From assembly GCF_004117855.1 (NCBI RefSeq), contig NZ_QWBW01000006.1, positions 248,001-312,000 of the forward strand: DNA of 64,000 nt. The letters are read 5' to 3'. The notes under the pieces are model-generated. The model was not told the origin of the DNA, ran no database searches, and saw nothing but the letters and a program-made list of their open reading frames with translations. A program made the position numbers and the translations under genes. Source of the DNA: Modicisalibacter coralii (GTDB lineage Bacteria > Pseudomonadota > Gammaproteobacteria > Pseudomonadales > Halomonadaceae). Below are positions 17,747 to 28,631 of this stretch, piece after piece. Each line of letters starts with the position of its first letter. The stretch's first letter is position 1.

Positions 17747-19770
17747 CAATCATGCCCCGGCACGGTCTCGAAAAGCGTTCTCCAGGCGCTCCGCTGCCGA
17801 AAGAACACCGGAGGACGCCCATCGGGTGCACCAACCTCCAGCCGGCGGCCACCCGACTCGACAGTACCGCTCCAGAGGTGCACCCATGTCTCGCCAGCCG
17901 GCAGGTAGACATCGCGCGCCGCGACACCAGCCTCTATCACCGGCGCCACCAAAAGGTCCGGCCCGTATAGGTACTGAGTCTGGATGCCATAGACCTTGGG
18001 ATCGTCCTCGAAGTGCAGGAACAGCGGGCGCTGTACTGGGATGCCTCGTTCGGCGCCCTCCTCGACCAACACCTTGAGGTACGGAGACAGGTGGCGATAG
18101 ACACGACTCATGCGCGCCAAGTGCTCAGTCAACTCGGCGCTGTCGAACCACTGCAAGTTGTCGGCGGGGCGATTGCACTCGTGAGTGCGCATGACGGGTG
18201 TAAAAGTCGCCAGATCAACCCAGCGCTTGAACAGTTCAGCACTACGAACGTTTCCAAACAGGCTCGTGTAACCGCCGATGTCACTGTGATGAAACGCATT
18301 GCCCAGCAACCCCGAGGACAGTGCCGCCGTAATCACCGTGCCGATGCCGTCATGGCGGGAGAAGTCCACCGACTGATCACCACCCCACAGCAACGGACAA
18401 AAAGCCTGAACCCCCGTGTAGCCGGCGCGCATGAAGAAGGTCGCCTCTGCGGTCTTGCCACGCTCGGCAAGGGCCTCGGCATTGACCCGGGCCCAACGGG
18501 TCGGCCAGCGGTTGTGCTCGACTTCCGCCGCGACGCCGTTGGCCAGCGTCACGCCCACCGGCAGATACTCACCAAAATCCGCCATCCACCCGCTCAGACC
18601 GATGTCGAGCATGTTGGCCTTGAGGATAGTGTCCTTGAACCAGGAACAGGCCTCGGGATTGGTGAAGTCCACGACGCCGCAGTCGAACTCGCCGAAGTCC
18701 ACGATAGCCGTCTCGCCCCCCGCAGTGGTAGCGAGATAGCCGTGATCGCGAGCCACAGGGTAGAGCTCACCGTCCACGCACAGATAGGGATTCACGTAGC
18801 CCAAGAAGCGAATCCCGCGCGATTCAAGTTCTCGGCACCATTCAGCCAGGTCCGGATAGCGGCTCTCGGAGGCCTTCCAGTCCCAAAAGAGTCTGGCACC
18901 GAAGCTGGTTTCACGAATTCCCGCCCAGTCCTCGCACCAAAGCGCGGACACGGCCATGTCGCTGGCCAACGCCTGCTCGAGCCGCTCCTGGGCATGAGTC
19001 TTGCCTCGTTTGAGGCCCAGAATGACCCCGTCGTAGACCCATTCAGGCAGCCGCGGCTGGTGGCCGAATCGTGCGCCGAGCCTCTCGACCAGTGACAGGT
19101 AGCGGGTCGCGCCGTACAGCTCGAGACGCACCGGCACGTCCCACACCTGGAGCTCGTGGAAGTCGTCGTGCCGGAAGTCGAAGTCCGCGTAGCTGCTGGT
19201 CTCCAGATGGCAGGCGTAATGGCGCGACGACAGGAAGGTCGGCTGCGGATAGTTGGTGTGGTAGTAGTCCCCGCCGGCGCGATTCTCCACGTCGGAGCGC
19301 CAGGTGACATAGGTGCTCTTGTCGCGACCGACACCGGGTTCCGATGTCCACAGCGGAAAATGGCGACCGCGCAGGTCGAGGTAGGACATCTGTTCGCCGC
19401 AGCCCCAAACCCGCTCGTCAGGTTCGGCAACCAACCGCCACCAGGTGCGATTGATGCCCGCGGCAGCGTAACGGGTGGTCAGGGTCGCGCCGTCTGCCGT
19501 CGTCTCGAGCCACAACTCGAGCTGCAGCGCATCCCCTGCATGGCGGCGGAAGGCCAGCCGGTATCCCCGCTTCTCCTCATACAGGTCCAGGTGAACCAGG
19601 GGCTCGCGGACTTCCAGGTAGTCCGCGATCTCGAAGTTGCCGCGGTACATGTCGAAGGTCGCCTGCCCACGCCCGACATAGATCGCCGGTGCATCCTCGG
19701 CGTGACGGAACAGCAGGGTATCGCCGTGGTAGACACTGATAGCATGCGACGCGGTGATGACGCGCATCAT
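17746..19770 (-). CDS. Sulfoquinovosidase (GH31, YihQ-like)
   Basis: A 674-residue glycoside hydrolase that should release sulfoquinovose from sulfoquinovosyl glycerol. It reads very close to E. coli YihQ over long stretches. The catalytic nucleophile is Asp398 in GWMADFGEYLP and the acid/base is Asp465 in LLWGGDQSVDF. The residues known to recognise the sulfonate in YihQ appear conserved: Arg293 and Trp296 in GARLFWDW and Tyr501 in SDIGGYTSLF. No signal peptide is present, so it acts in the cytoplasm after uptake of the glycoside. The ATG at 19770 has an AGGA site upstream. It follows the SDR gene by 73 bases and overlaps the exporter gene. Confidence 0.92.
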   Translation of the reverse strand: MMRVITASHAISVYHGDTLLFRHAEDAPAIYVGRGQATFDMYRGNFEIADYLEVREPLVHLDLYEEKRGYRLAFRRHAGDALQLELWLETTADGATLTTRYAAAGINRTWWRLVAEPDERVWGCGEQMSYLDLRGRHFPLWTSEPGVGRDKSTYVTWRSDVENRAGGDYYHTNYPQPTFLSSRHYACHLETSSYADFDFRHDDFHELQVWDVPVRLELYGATRYLSLVERLGARFGHQPRLPEWVYDGVILGLKRGKTHAQERLEQALASDMAVSALWCEDWAGIRETSFGARLFWDWKASESRYPDLAEWCRELESRGIRFLGYVNPYLCVDGELYPVARDHGYLATTAGGETAIVDFGEFDCGVVDFTNPEACSWFKDTILKANMLDIGLSGWMADFGEYLPVGVTLANGVAAEVEHNRWPTRWARVNAEALAERGKTAEATFFMRAGYTGVQAFCPLLWGGDQSVDFSRHDGIGTVITAALSSGLLGNAFHHSDIGGYTSLFGNVRSAELFKRWVDLATFTPVMRTHECNRPADNLQWFDSAELTEHLARMSRVYRHLSPYLKVLVEEGAERGIPVQRPLFLHFEDDPKVYGIQTQYLYGPDLLVAPVIEAGVAARDVYLPAGETWVHLWSGTVESGGRRLEVGAPDGRPPVFFRQRSAWRTLFETVPGHD

Positions 19771-19843
19771 GATGAATTCCTGTTGGTAATAATGAAGACA
19801 GGCGGTTTCCGTAAGATCTACGACCGGCCGGAAATGGAAAGGC

Positions 19844-22071
<2,228 letters not shown>

Positions 22072-22107
22072 GTTGGGCTCCTGTTGAGTCATGAAAGCGG
22101 GCCGGCC

Positions 22108-22989
22108 TCAGCCGGCGAACAGCGGTTCGGGACGCCCGGCGATCTCGACGCGCATGGCGAAGAGATCCCCGGACCGGGGATAGGCCGCGAGTTCCTCGGC
22201 CGGACGGCCATGGCGGGCGCTGGTCACATAGAGGGTCTTGAGATCCTCGCCGCCGAAGGCGCACATGGTCGGGCAGCGGGCGGGGACCGGATACTCGGCG
22301 ACGATCTCGCCCGCGGGAGACAGGCGGACCACGCGACCGCCCTCGAACAGTGCCGACCAGTAATGGCCCTCGCTGTCGACGGCGGCGCCATCCGGGCGGC
22401 CGTTGCCGAACGGGAAGCGGTGGAAGACCTCGCGCGGGCCGAGGATCTCTCCGCTGTCCGGATCCAGTGGATAGCGGTAGATCACGTGTTTGGGCGTGTC
22501 GGAGTGGTAGGCCCAGCGGCGGTCGGGGCTGAAGGCCACGCCGTTGGACACCAGAACCTCGCCGGCGAGGCGCCGGCAGCTCAGGTCGGCATCGACCCGG
22601 AAGAGGCTGGCCAGGGGTTCGTCCCTGGGCTCGTGGATCGTGCCCGCCCAGAAACGCCCCCAGGGATCGACGCGGCCGTCGTTGAAGCGACTGATGGCGG
22701 TGTCGGCCACCGGCCGGGCCAGGCATTCCAGCGGGCGCGCCTCGTCGTCGAGCAGCCACAGGCCCGAGCGCAGCCCGGCGATGAAGCCGCCCTGCTCGCG
22801 ACGGCCGATGCAGCCGATGTGCTCGGGCATGGGGTAGACGGCGTTCTCGCCGCTGGCGGGGTCGAAGCGGTTGAGGCTCGGCGCCTCGATGTCCACCCAG
22901 TAGAGCACTCCTTCGTCGCCGGCCCAGACCGGGCACTCGCCGAGGGCGGCTCGGGCCGACAGCACGGAGCGGAACGGGGAAGCGGTCAT
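22108..22989 (-). CDS. SMP-30/gluconolactonase-family lactonase, probable sulfogluconolactonase
   Basis: A 293-residue six-bladed propeller of the SMP-30 family, which opens sugar lactones with a divalent metal. Metal-site segments are ALGECPVW (Glu18), RFNDGRVDPWGRFWAGT, VSNGVAFSPD and PDGAAVDSEG. It should hydrolyse 6-deoxy-6-sulfogluconolactone to the open acid. The ATG at 22989 overlaps the mutarotase stop as ATGA, showing translational coupling. Long in-frame extension to the left of this start reads through the mutarotase gene and is not real. Confidence 0.85.
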   Translation of the reverse strand: MTASPFRSVLSARAALGECPVWAGDEGVLYWVDIEAPSLNRFDPASGENAVYPMPEHIGCIGRREQGGFIAGLRSGLWLLDDEARPLECLARPVADTAISRFNDGRVDPWGRFWAGTIHEPRDEPLASLFRVDADLSCRRLAGEVLVSNGVAFSPDRRWAYHSDTPKHVIYRYPLDPDSGEILGPREVFHRFPFGNGRPDGAAVDSEGHYWSALFEGGRVVRLSPAGEIVAEYPVPARCPTMCAFGGEDLKTLYVTSARHGRPAEELAAYPRSGDLFAMRVEIAGRPEPLFAG

Positions 22990-23873
22990 GATACGATCTC
23001 GGCTGTCAGGTGAATGTGGCCGACCAGCCGTTCGCCGGGCGCCAGGCGACGCATGCCGGCGGCGGCGGGATCGGCCATGTTGAGGGCGTCGTTGGCGTGG
23101 CTGACCGGCTCGATGCCGACGACATCGCGGCCCTCGGGAGTGAAGACTACCAGGTGGGATAGCGCCTCCGAGGCCGTCAGGGTCACGGCGAAGCCGCGAG
23201 CCGGCCAGGCCAGGCGCGCCTCCCGCGCCCAGCCGGTGAAGCAGTGATCCAGGCCTGGCGACCCCACCGGCCGCCGCACGCTGAAGTCCCAGTCGGCGGG
23301 GACGGGCACATGCCGCTCGGGGAGCTGGCGGGAATCGTTCAGCCATACCCCCTCGCAGCAAAACGCCATTTCTAGGCCGTCGCGCAGAAAATAGGGGTGC
23401 CAACCTAGCCCCGCCGGCATATCCCGATCGTCGTGGTTCTCGACCTCGAGCATCAGGCGGACGCAGTGGCCTTCTATGCGCCAGCTCTGACGCAGCCGGC
23501 AGCGCCAGGGCCAGTCAGAATCGCCAGGATGGTCGAACACCAAGCTAGCTTCAGACGCTCCCCGGGATTCCACCGCCCAAGCGCGCTGCCAGGCTAGCCC
23601 GTGCAGACTATGGGGATGATCGCCGAAATTGGGTGTCAGCCGCACCGTCTCACCCTCCCAAGGAAAGACGGCATCGGCAATACGATTGGAATACGGCGCC
23701 AGCATGTAGCCGCCACTCTGGCGTACCGCCTCCGCCTCCGCCCCCGCTAGGCCGGGCCCAAGGGGGCGCAGGACATCCCGACCGGCCAAGGCTAACCGAG
23801 ACACGCCCCCGCCGAGGGGGGGAGTCAGGGCCAGTTGCCAGGTCGGCGAAGACAGCGTGAGAAGCTCGGTCAT
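22986..23873 (-). CDS. Aldose-1-epimerase-family protein, probable sulfoquinovose mutarotase
   Basis: A 295-residue galactose-mutarotase-like beta-sandwich protein. Recognisable parts are LAPYSNRIADAVFPWEGE, PHSLHGLAWQRAWAV with the substrate-binding His, GLGWHPYFL with the catalytic-type His, and DVVGIEPVSHANDALN with the catalytic Glu. Such enzymes interconvert sugar anomers; in E. coli the YihR relative does so for sulfoquinovose. Here it would supply the anomer used by the dehydrogenase. The ATG at 23873 starts 2 bases after the aldolase stop; a TTG two codons upstream is less likely. Confidence 0.83.
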   Translation of the reverse strand: MTELLTLSSPTWQLALTPPLGGGVSRLALAGRDVLRPLGPGLAGAEAEAVRQSGGYMLAPYSNRIADAVFPWEGETVRLTPNFGDHPHSLHGLAWQRAWAVESRGASEASLVFDHPGDSDWPWRCRLRQSWRIEGHCVRLMLEVENHDDRDMPAGLGWHPYFLRDGLEMAFCCEGVWLNDSRQLPERHVPVPADWDFSVRRPVGSPGLDHCFTGWAREARLAWPARGFAVTLTASEALSHLVVFTPEGRDVVGIEPVSHANDALNMADPAAAGMRRLAPGERLVGHIHLTAEIVS

Positions 23874-23875
23874 GC

Positions 23876-24673
23876 TCAATAGACGCCGTTATTCTCGGCG
23901 GGGGCGGTCTCACCGTGCAGAGCGGCGAGATACTCTTGGGCCCGGGACATCATCAGGCTCATGTCGGAGCCGATGGCCACGAAGGCGAATCCCTTGGCGA
24001 TATACTCGCTCACCAGCTCGGGGTCCGCCCCGACGATGCCGCAGGGCAAGTTGCGCCCCCGACAGGCCTTAACAACCTCGCCGATCACGCCCTGCACTTC
24101 CGGATGACGGATGTCTCCGATGTGCCCCATGGCGGCGGATAGGTCGCCCGGGCCGATGAACAGTGCATCGACCCCCTCCACCTCGGCGATCTCCGGCAAA
24201 GCCGCCACGGCTTCCGGCGTTTCGAGCTGGAGGATGACGCCGATCTCGCGGTCGGCCTCTTGGAGGTAACGCTTGACGGTTCCATAACGACTGGCCCGAT
24301 GCACCGCCGCCACGCCGCGAAAGCCGCGACCAGGATAGCGGGTAGAGGCTACCGCCTGACGTGCCTCCTCACTATTCTGGATATAGGGGAACATCAGCGT
24401 CTGAGCACCGCTATCCAGGACTCGCTTGACCATCACCGGGTCATTCCAGGGCAGACGCACCACCAGTTCCGCCGGAGTGCCGGCCACGGCCTGCATAATG
24501 GCGATGGCCTGAGGCACATCCACTGGCACGTGCTCCATGTCGAGCACCACATAATCGAAACCGGCGAACCCGATGGCCTCGGCCACGTTGGGGCTCGCGG
24601 TCATCAGCCAGGTTCCTACCGGCACCTTGGGTGCGTCCAGCCACTGTTTGAAATGATTCACGGGAAGCGTCAT
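23876..24673 (-). CDS. HpcH/HpaI-family class II aldolase, probable 2-keto-3,6-dideoxy-6-sulfogluconate aldolase
   Basis: A 265-residue pyruvate-type aldolase with a TIM barrel. Key residues are visible: His48 in VLDMEHVPVD, Arg73 in VVRLPWND, and the metal ligands Glu151 in QLETPEAV and Asp177 in IGPGDLS. In the sulfo-ED route it splits the sulfonated keto-acid into pyruvate and 3-sulfolactaldehyde. It lies 9 bases after the dehydratase and 2 bases before the mutarotase. The same family also handles 4-hydroxy-2-oxo-heptanedioate and related acids, so the substrate is assigned by context. Confidence 0.85.
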   Translation of the reverse strand: MTLPVNHFKQWLDAPKVPVGTWLMTASPNVAEAIGFAGFDYVVLDMEHVPVDVPQAIAIMQAVAGTPAELVVRLPWNDPVMVKRVLDSGAQTLMFPYIQNSEEARQAVASTRYPGRGFRGVAAVHRASRYGTVKRYLQEADREIGVILQLETPEAVAALPEIAEVEGVDALFIGPGDLSAAMGHIGDIRHPEVQGVIGEVVKACRGRNLPCGIVGADPELVSEYIAKGFAFVAIGSDMSLMMSRAQEYLAALHGETAPAENNGVY

Positions 24674-24682
24674 GTCGTCACC

Positions 24683-26413
24683 TCAGAAGATTTCGGGTTC
24701 GTCTTGTCGTTGACCGCCCTGAAGGATGTCGAAATCGCATCCCTGATCGGCCTGGGTCACATGCTCCTGGAAGATCGCGGTATAGCCGCGATCGATTCGC
24801 GGGCTCGGGGCCCGCCAGGCATCGCGTCGTGCCTCGAGCTCCCCAGGAGCGACGCAGAGTTCGAGCCGGCGGGCCTCGATGTCCAGCTCGATCTCGTCGC
24901 CATCGCGCACTAATGCCAGCGGGCCGCCCACCGAGGACTCGGGCGACACGTGAAGCACGCAGGTGCCGTAATGGGTGCCGCTCATGCGCGCATCAGAGAT
25001 CCGCAACATGTCGCGTACGCCCTGGGCCAGGAGTTTCTTGGGAATCGGCAGAGCGCCCCATTCGGGCATGCCGGGCGCTCCCTTGGGCCCGGCATTGCGC
25101 AATACCAGCACCGAGTCGGCGGTAATCTCCAGGGCCGGGTCATCGATACGCGCCACCAGATCGGCGTGGTTGTCGAAGACCACGGCGCGGCCGCGATGGC
25201 GGGCCAGCTCAGGATTGGCGGCGCTGGCCTTGATGACCGCCCCGTTGGGGGCCAGATTGCCGCGTAGCACGGCCAGCGCCGCGCCCGGCGTGACTGGTTC
25301 ATTGAAAGGGCGAATGACGTCCGCGTCATAGCATTCCGCGGGCGCAACCCACTCACCAAGCGTCTTGCCGGAAACGCCCCCAGCTTCGAGGGAAAGATGG
25401 CCCGCGAGACGCTTGAGCAGCGCCGGCAGGCCACCGGCATAGAAAAAATCTTCCATCAGGTACTCGCCCGAGGGAAAGATATTGGCGAGTACGGGGATCT
25501 CCCGAGCCACGACATCCAGATCATCGAGGGAGAGTTCGACATTGGCGCGACGAGCGAGGGCGATCAGGTGCACGGCGGCGTTGGTAGAGCCACCCATGGC
25601 CATGTAGCAGCGGGCGCCATTGAGGAAGCTCTCGCGAGTCAGGAAGTCCGAGGGCCTGAGATTTTCCCAGATCATCTCGACGATGCGTGAGCCGCATTCG
25701 GAGGCCATGCGGGTGTGGCCGGAATCCGCCGCCGGGATGCTGGAGGCACCGGGCAGGGTCAGGCCCATGGCATCGACGATGGAGGTCATGGTGGAGGCCG
25801 TACCCATGGTGTTACAGGTGCCGTTGGAGCGGGTCATGCGCGATTCTAGATCCACCCACTCCGCCTGCGTGATATTACCGCTGCGCAATTCATCCCAGTA
25901 CTTGCGTGTATGGGTACCAGCGCCCAGGGTCTTGCCCTTCCACTTGCCGTTGAGCATCGGCCCCGCCGGGCAGAAGATCGTCGGAATATCCATGCTGATG
26001 GCACCCATCAGCAACCCCGGGGTGGTCTTGTCGCAACCGCCCAGCAGCACCACTCCATCGATCGGATGAGATCTCAACAGCTCCTCGGCTTCCATCGCCA
26101 GGAAGTTGCGATACAGCATGGTCGTAGGCTTGACCATCACTTCGCCCAATGACATTGCAGGCAATTCCACCGGAAAACCGCCAGCGGCCCACACCGCTCG
26201 CTTGACGGCGTCAGCGCGATCTCGCAGATGCGCATGACAAGGACTCAGATCGCTCCAAGTGTTGAGGATGCCGACCACCGGCTTGTCCATGAACTCCTCT
26301 CGACGCAGCCCCATCTGCTGAGTGCGTTGCCGGTGGGCGAAACCCCGCATGTCCTGGCCGCTGTACCAGCGCTGACTGCGCAATTGGTCAATGGTGCGTC
26401 GGTCCCTGTGCAT
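24683..26413 (-). CDS. IlvD/Edd-family sugar-acid dehydratase, probable sulfogluconate dehydratase
   Basis: A 576-residue iron-sulfur dehydratase. Cluster ligands Cys59 (LSPCHAH), Cys127 (LGGCDKTTPG) and Cys200 (NGTCNTMGTAST) match the pentonate-dehydratase branch of the family. The C-terminal region contains ISDARMSGTHYGTCVLHVSPE with the catalytic-type Ser. It should convert 6-deoxy-6-sulfogluconate to the 2-keto-3-deoxy acid. It is the first gene of the leftward operon, and its promoter carries a LacI-type operator (26459-26474). A role in branched-chain amino-acid synthesis is unlikely, given the neighbours and the pentonate-like N terminus. Confidence 0.87.
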   Translation of the reverse strand: MHRDRRTIDQLRSQRWYSGQDMRGFAHRQRTQQMGLRREEFMDKPVVGILNTWSDLSPCHAHLRDRADAVKRAVWAAGGFPVELPAMSLGEVMVKPTTMLYRNFLAMEAEELLRSHPIDGVVLLGGCDKTTPGLLMGAISMDIPTIFCPAGPMLNGKWKGKTLGAGTHTRKYWDELRSGNITQAEWVDLESRMTRSNGTCNTMGTASTMTSIVDAMGLTLPGASSIPAADSGHTRMASECGSRIVEMIWENLRPSDFLTRESFLNGARCYMAMGGSTNAAVHLIALARRANVELSLDDLDVVAREIPVLANIFPSGEYLMEDFFYAGGLPALLKRLAGHLSLEAGGVSGKTLGEWVAPAECYDADVIRPFNEPVTPGAALAVLRGNLAPNGAVIKASAANPELARHRGRAVVFDNHADLVARIDDPALEITADSVLVLRNAGPKGAPGMPEWGALPIPKKLLAQGVRDMLRISDARMSGTHYGTCVLHVSPESSVGGPLALVRDGDEIELDIEARRLELCVAPGELEARRDAWRAPSPRIDRGYTAIFQEHVTQADQGCDFDILQGGQRQDEPEIF

Positions 26414-26458
26414 TACCTGGCCTCTCGGTTACCCGCCATGATAGACATGACAATCAAA

Positions 26459-26504
26459 ATCGTAGCGCTACGAAAATATTGTTCCAACGACCAATCACTG
26501 TCAA
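26459..26504 (-). promoter_or_regulatory. Promoter and LacI-type operator of the sulfoquinovose catabolic operon
   Basis: On the minus strand TTGACA (26504-26499) is followed after 17 bases by CAATAT (26481-26476), then by the operator TTCGTAGCGCTACGAT (26474-26459) over the expected transcription start. A repressor bound here would block initiation. Confidence 0.75.
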
Positions 26505-26610
26505 CACGTCAGTCTCGAAGCTCACATCCAAATGGAATTAAAACCTACGAACCGCCCTAAATTAAGACTTTAGTACAATGCTTTTGACGACTTATCGTCC
26601 CTTGGTCGGG

Positions 26611-26658
26611 TTGACACTTCCCAACCGACAAATCTAGCATTTTCGTAGCGCTACGAAA
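26611..26658 (+). promoter_or_regulatory. Promoter and LacI-type operator of the TRAP operon
   Basis: TTGACA (26611-26616), 18 bases, TAGCAT (26635-26640), immediately followed by the 18-bp perfect palindrome TTTCGTAGCGCTACGAAA (26641-26658). It mirrors the divergent promoter 150 bp away. Between the two, 26505-26610 is AT-rich with no gene. Confidence 0.78.
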
Positions 26659-26747
26659 TAGATGCCGCGACGCCGCTCCCTGACAACAAAAACGCAAGCG
26701 CCGCTAGGCTTGGCCCCTTAGACCACGGCGAGTCCCGGAGACAATGC

Positions 26748-27305
26748 ATGCCAACCCTCGTAACCTTCCTTGACCGCATCAACCGACAGACGACGCGCTG
26801 GGCCGGTAGCACAGCCACGCTACTGCTGGCCGCGATGCTGGTCGTGATGATCGTTCACGTCGTCTATCGCTATGCCTTCGGCCATAGCTTTGGTTGGACC
26901 GAGGAGCTATCGCGCTATCTGATGGTATGGATGGCCTTCCTGTTCTTTCCTACAGCGCACAAGAAAGGCCTCAACGTGAGCCTCGACCTGTGCACCGAGT
27001 GGTTCCGGGGCTCGCGGCCATGGTACTTGCTGCAGTTGCTGCTCGAGGCCGCCATCCTCGTCACTCTGATCTGGTGCATTCAACTCAGTTTTGACCGTAT
27101 CGAGCGCGGCGCCACCACCCATAGCCTGGCACTCGGGATCCCCATGGCCCAGGTCTACTACGTACTACCAGTCAGTTTCACCCTAACCTCGCTGTGCTCG
27201 CTTGAGCGGCTACTGCGCGCGATGCTCTCCCTGACCTCACCCCAGATAGCAGCCAAGCTCGCATCACGCGATCAGGATATCGATCACCAGAAGGCGGAGG
27301 CCTGA
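26748..27305 (+). CDS. TRAP transporter small membrane subunit (DctQ type)
   Basis: A 185-residue protein with four membrane segments, typical of the small TRAP subunit that joins the binding protein to the large channel. FGWTEELSRYLMVWMAFLFF is the family signature. It is the first gene of a three-gene operon (small, large, binding protein), with 3 bases to the next gene. It is under a LacI-type operator shared with the divergent sulfoquinovose catabolic genes. Confidence 0.88.
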   Translation: MPTLVTFLDRINRQTTRWAGSTATLLLAAMLVVMIVHVVYRYAFGHSFGWTEELSRYLMVWMAFLFFPTAHKKGLNVSLDLCTEWFRGSRPWYLLQLLLEAAILVTLIWCIQLSFDRIERGATTHSLALGIPMAQVYYVLPVSFTLTSLCSLERLLRAMLSLTSPQIAAKLASRDQDIDHQKAEA

Positions 27306-27308
27306 ACC

Positions 27309-28598
27309 ATGACATTCGCCTATCTCTGGATCTTTGCAGGACTGCTGATCGCCGGCATGCCGATCGTCTTTCTAATGCTGATCGCCCCGGGCATCAGTCT
27401 GGTACTGGAGGGCAGGGTCGTGTTTCTCGACCTGCTGTTTCAACGGCTGTTCGCAGGCATCGATAGCTTCCCGTTGATGGCGCTTCCCTTCTTCATCCTG
27501 GCCGGCGAACTGATGACGGCGGGCGGGGTCACCTCGCGCATCGTGCGCTTCGCCGAGACTCTGATCGGGCATCGTCGCGCCGGCCTCGGCCAGGTGTCGG
27601 TGACCTCTTCGCTGATGCTGGCGGGCGGCTCAGGATCGGCGGTGGCGGATGCCTCGGCACTGGGCTCGGTAATGATCCCGGCCATGAAGTCGTCGGGCTA
27701 CACCAACCGCTTCTCGGCGGCAGTAACAGCGGCCTCGGCGGTGATTGCTAGCATAATTCCGCCAAGCGGCATCTTTATTCTCTATGCCTTCATCATGAAT
27801 GTGTCGGTCGCGGGCATGTTCGCCGGCGGCATCTTGCCCGGGATCCTGATTGGAGTGGGCCTGATGATCACCATCTCCGTGATGACCCGCTTCAAGGAAT
27901 TCCCCGAGCCGTTGCCCAAGGCTAGCTGGAGCGAGAAATGGCAAGCTTTCATCGCCGCCTTTATGCCACTTCTGACGCCGGTGATTCTCATTGGCGGTAT
28001 TGTAGGCGGTATCTTCACTCCCACGGAAGGTGCCGCAATAGCAGCCTTCTATGCCTTGATTCTCGGCCTGTTCGTTACACGCGACCTCAAGTTAAGTGAT
28101 CTACCGAAACTTTTCGGCAAGGCAGCACTCAGCTCGGCCGTGGTGTTACTATTGGTCGGTGCAGCAGTCGCCTTCGCCTCACTTGTCAGCCTCAAGGGCA
28201 CACCTCAACTGGTGAGCGGTTTCATCCTAGGTATCACCGACGACCCCGCTCTGCTGTTCTTCTTGGTCGTTCTCTTCCTGCTAGGCGTCGGTACCATCAT
28301 GGATGCTGGCCCCGCCATCTTGATCCTAGGTCCTATCCTGGCCCCGGTCATGACCGGGGTCGGCGTTGACCCCATTCATTTCGCAGTCGTCATGAGCGTG
28401 ACACTAATCATGGGCCTTATCACACCTCCAATGGGCCTGGTACTGTTCGTTGTCGGCAGCATAAGTAACGAAAAAATTGAAAGGATTGCCTGGGAGATGA
28501 TGCCTCTTTTTCTAGTTGAAGTCGGCATTCTTTTCACCCTGGTTTATGTGCCGGACCTGGTGCTCGCCATCCCCCGATCTCTCGGTTACGTCACATAA
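27309..28598 (+). CDS. TRAP transporter large permease subunit (DctM type)
   Basis: A 429-residue protein with about 12 membrane segments that forms the sodium- or proton-driven channel. DctM-type segments are SFPLMALPFFILAGELMTAG, AGGSGSAVADASALGSVMIP, IIPPSGIFILYAF and GGIFTPTEGAAIAAFYAL. It sits between the small subunit and the binding protein, 33 bases before the latter. Uptake of an organic anion is expected; the context suggests sulfoquinovose or its glycerol glycoside. Confidence 0.9.
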   Translation: MTFAYLWIFAGLLIAGMPIVFLMLIAPGISLVLEGRVVFLDLLFQRLFAGIDSFPLMALPFFILAGELMTAGGVTSRIVRFAETLIGHRRAGLGQVSVTSSLMLAGGSGSAVADASALGSVMIPAMKSSGYTNRFSAAVTAASAVIASIIPPSGIFILYAFIMNVSVAGMFAGGILPGILIGVGLMITISVMTRFKEFPEPLPKASWSEKWQAFIAAFMPLLTPVILIGGIVGGIFTPTEGAAIAAFYALILGLFVTRDLKLSDLPKLFGKAALSSAVVLLLVGAAVAFASLVSLKGTPQLVSGFILGITDDPALLFFLVVLFLLGVGTIMDAGPAILILGPILAPVMTGVGVDPIHFAVVMSVTLIMGLITPPMGLVLFVVGSISNEKIERIAWEMMPLFLVEVGILFTLVYVPDLVLAIPRSLGYVT

Positions 28599-28631
28599 GC
28601 ATCCCCCCCAACCGCATGAGAGGACACAATA

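Noticed and set aside
23633-23913. Frames with Gly/Pro runs inside the mutarotase gene
   Set aside because: Antisense or out-of-frame readings of GC-rich coding sequence without start signals.
24683-26413. Dehydratase as IlvD of branched-chain amino-acid synthesis
   Set aside because: N terminus and Cys59/Cys127/Cys200 arrangement fit sugar-acid dehydratases, and the operon is catabolic with a LacI operator.
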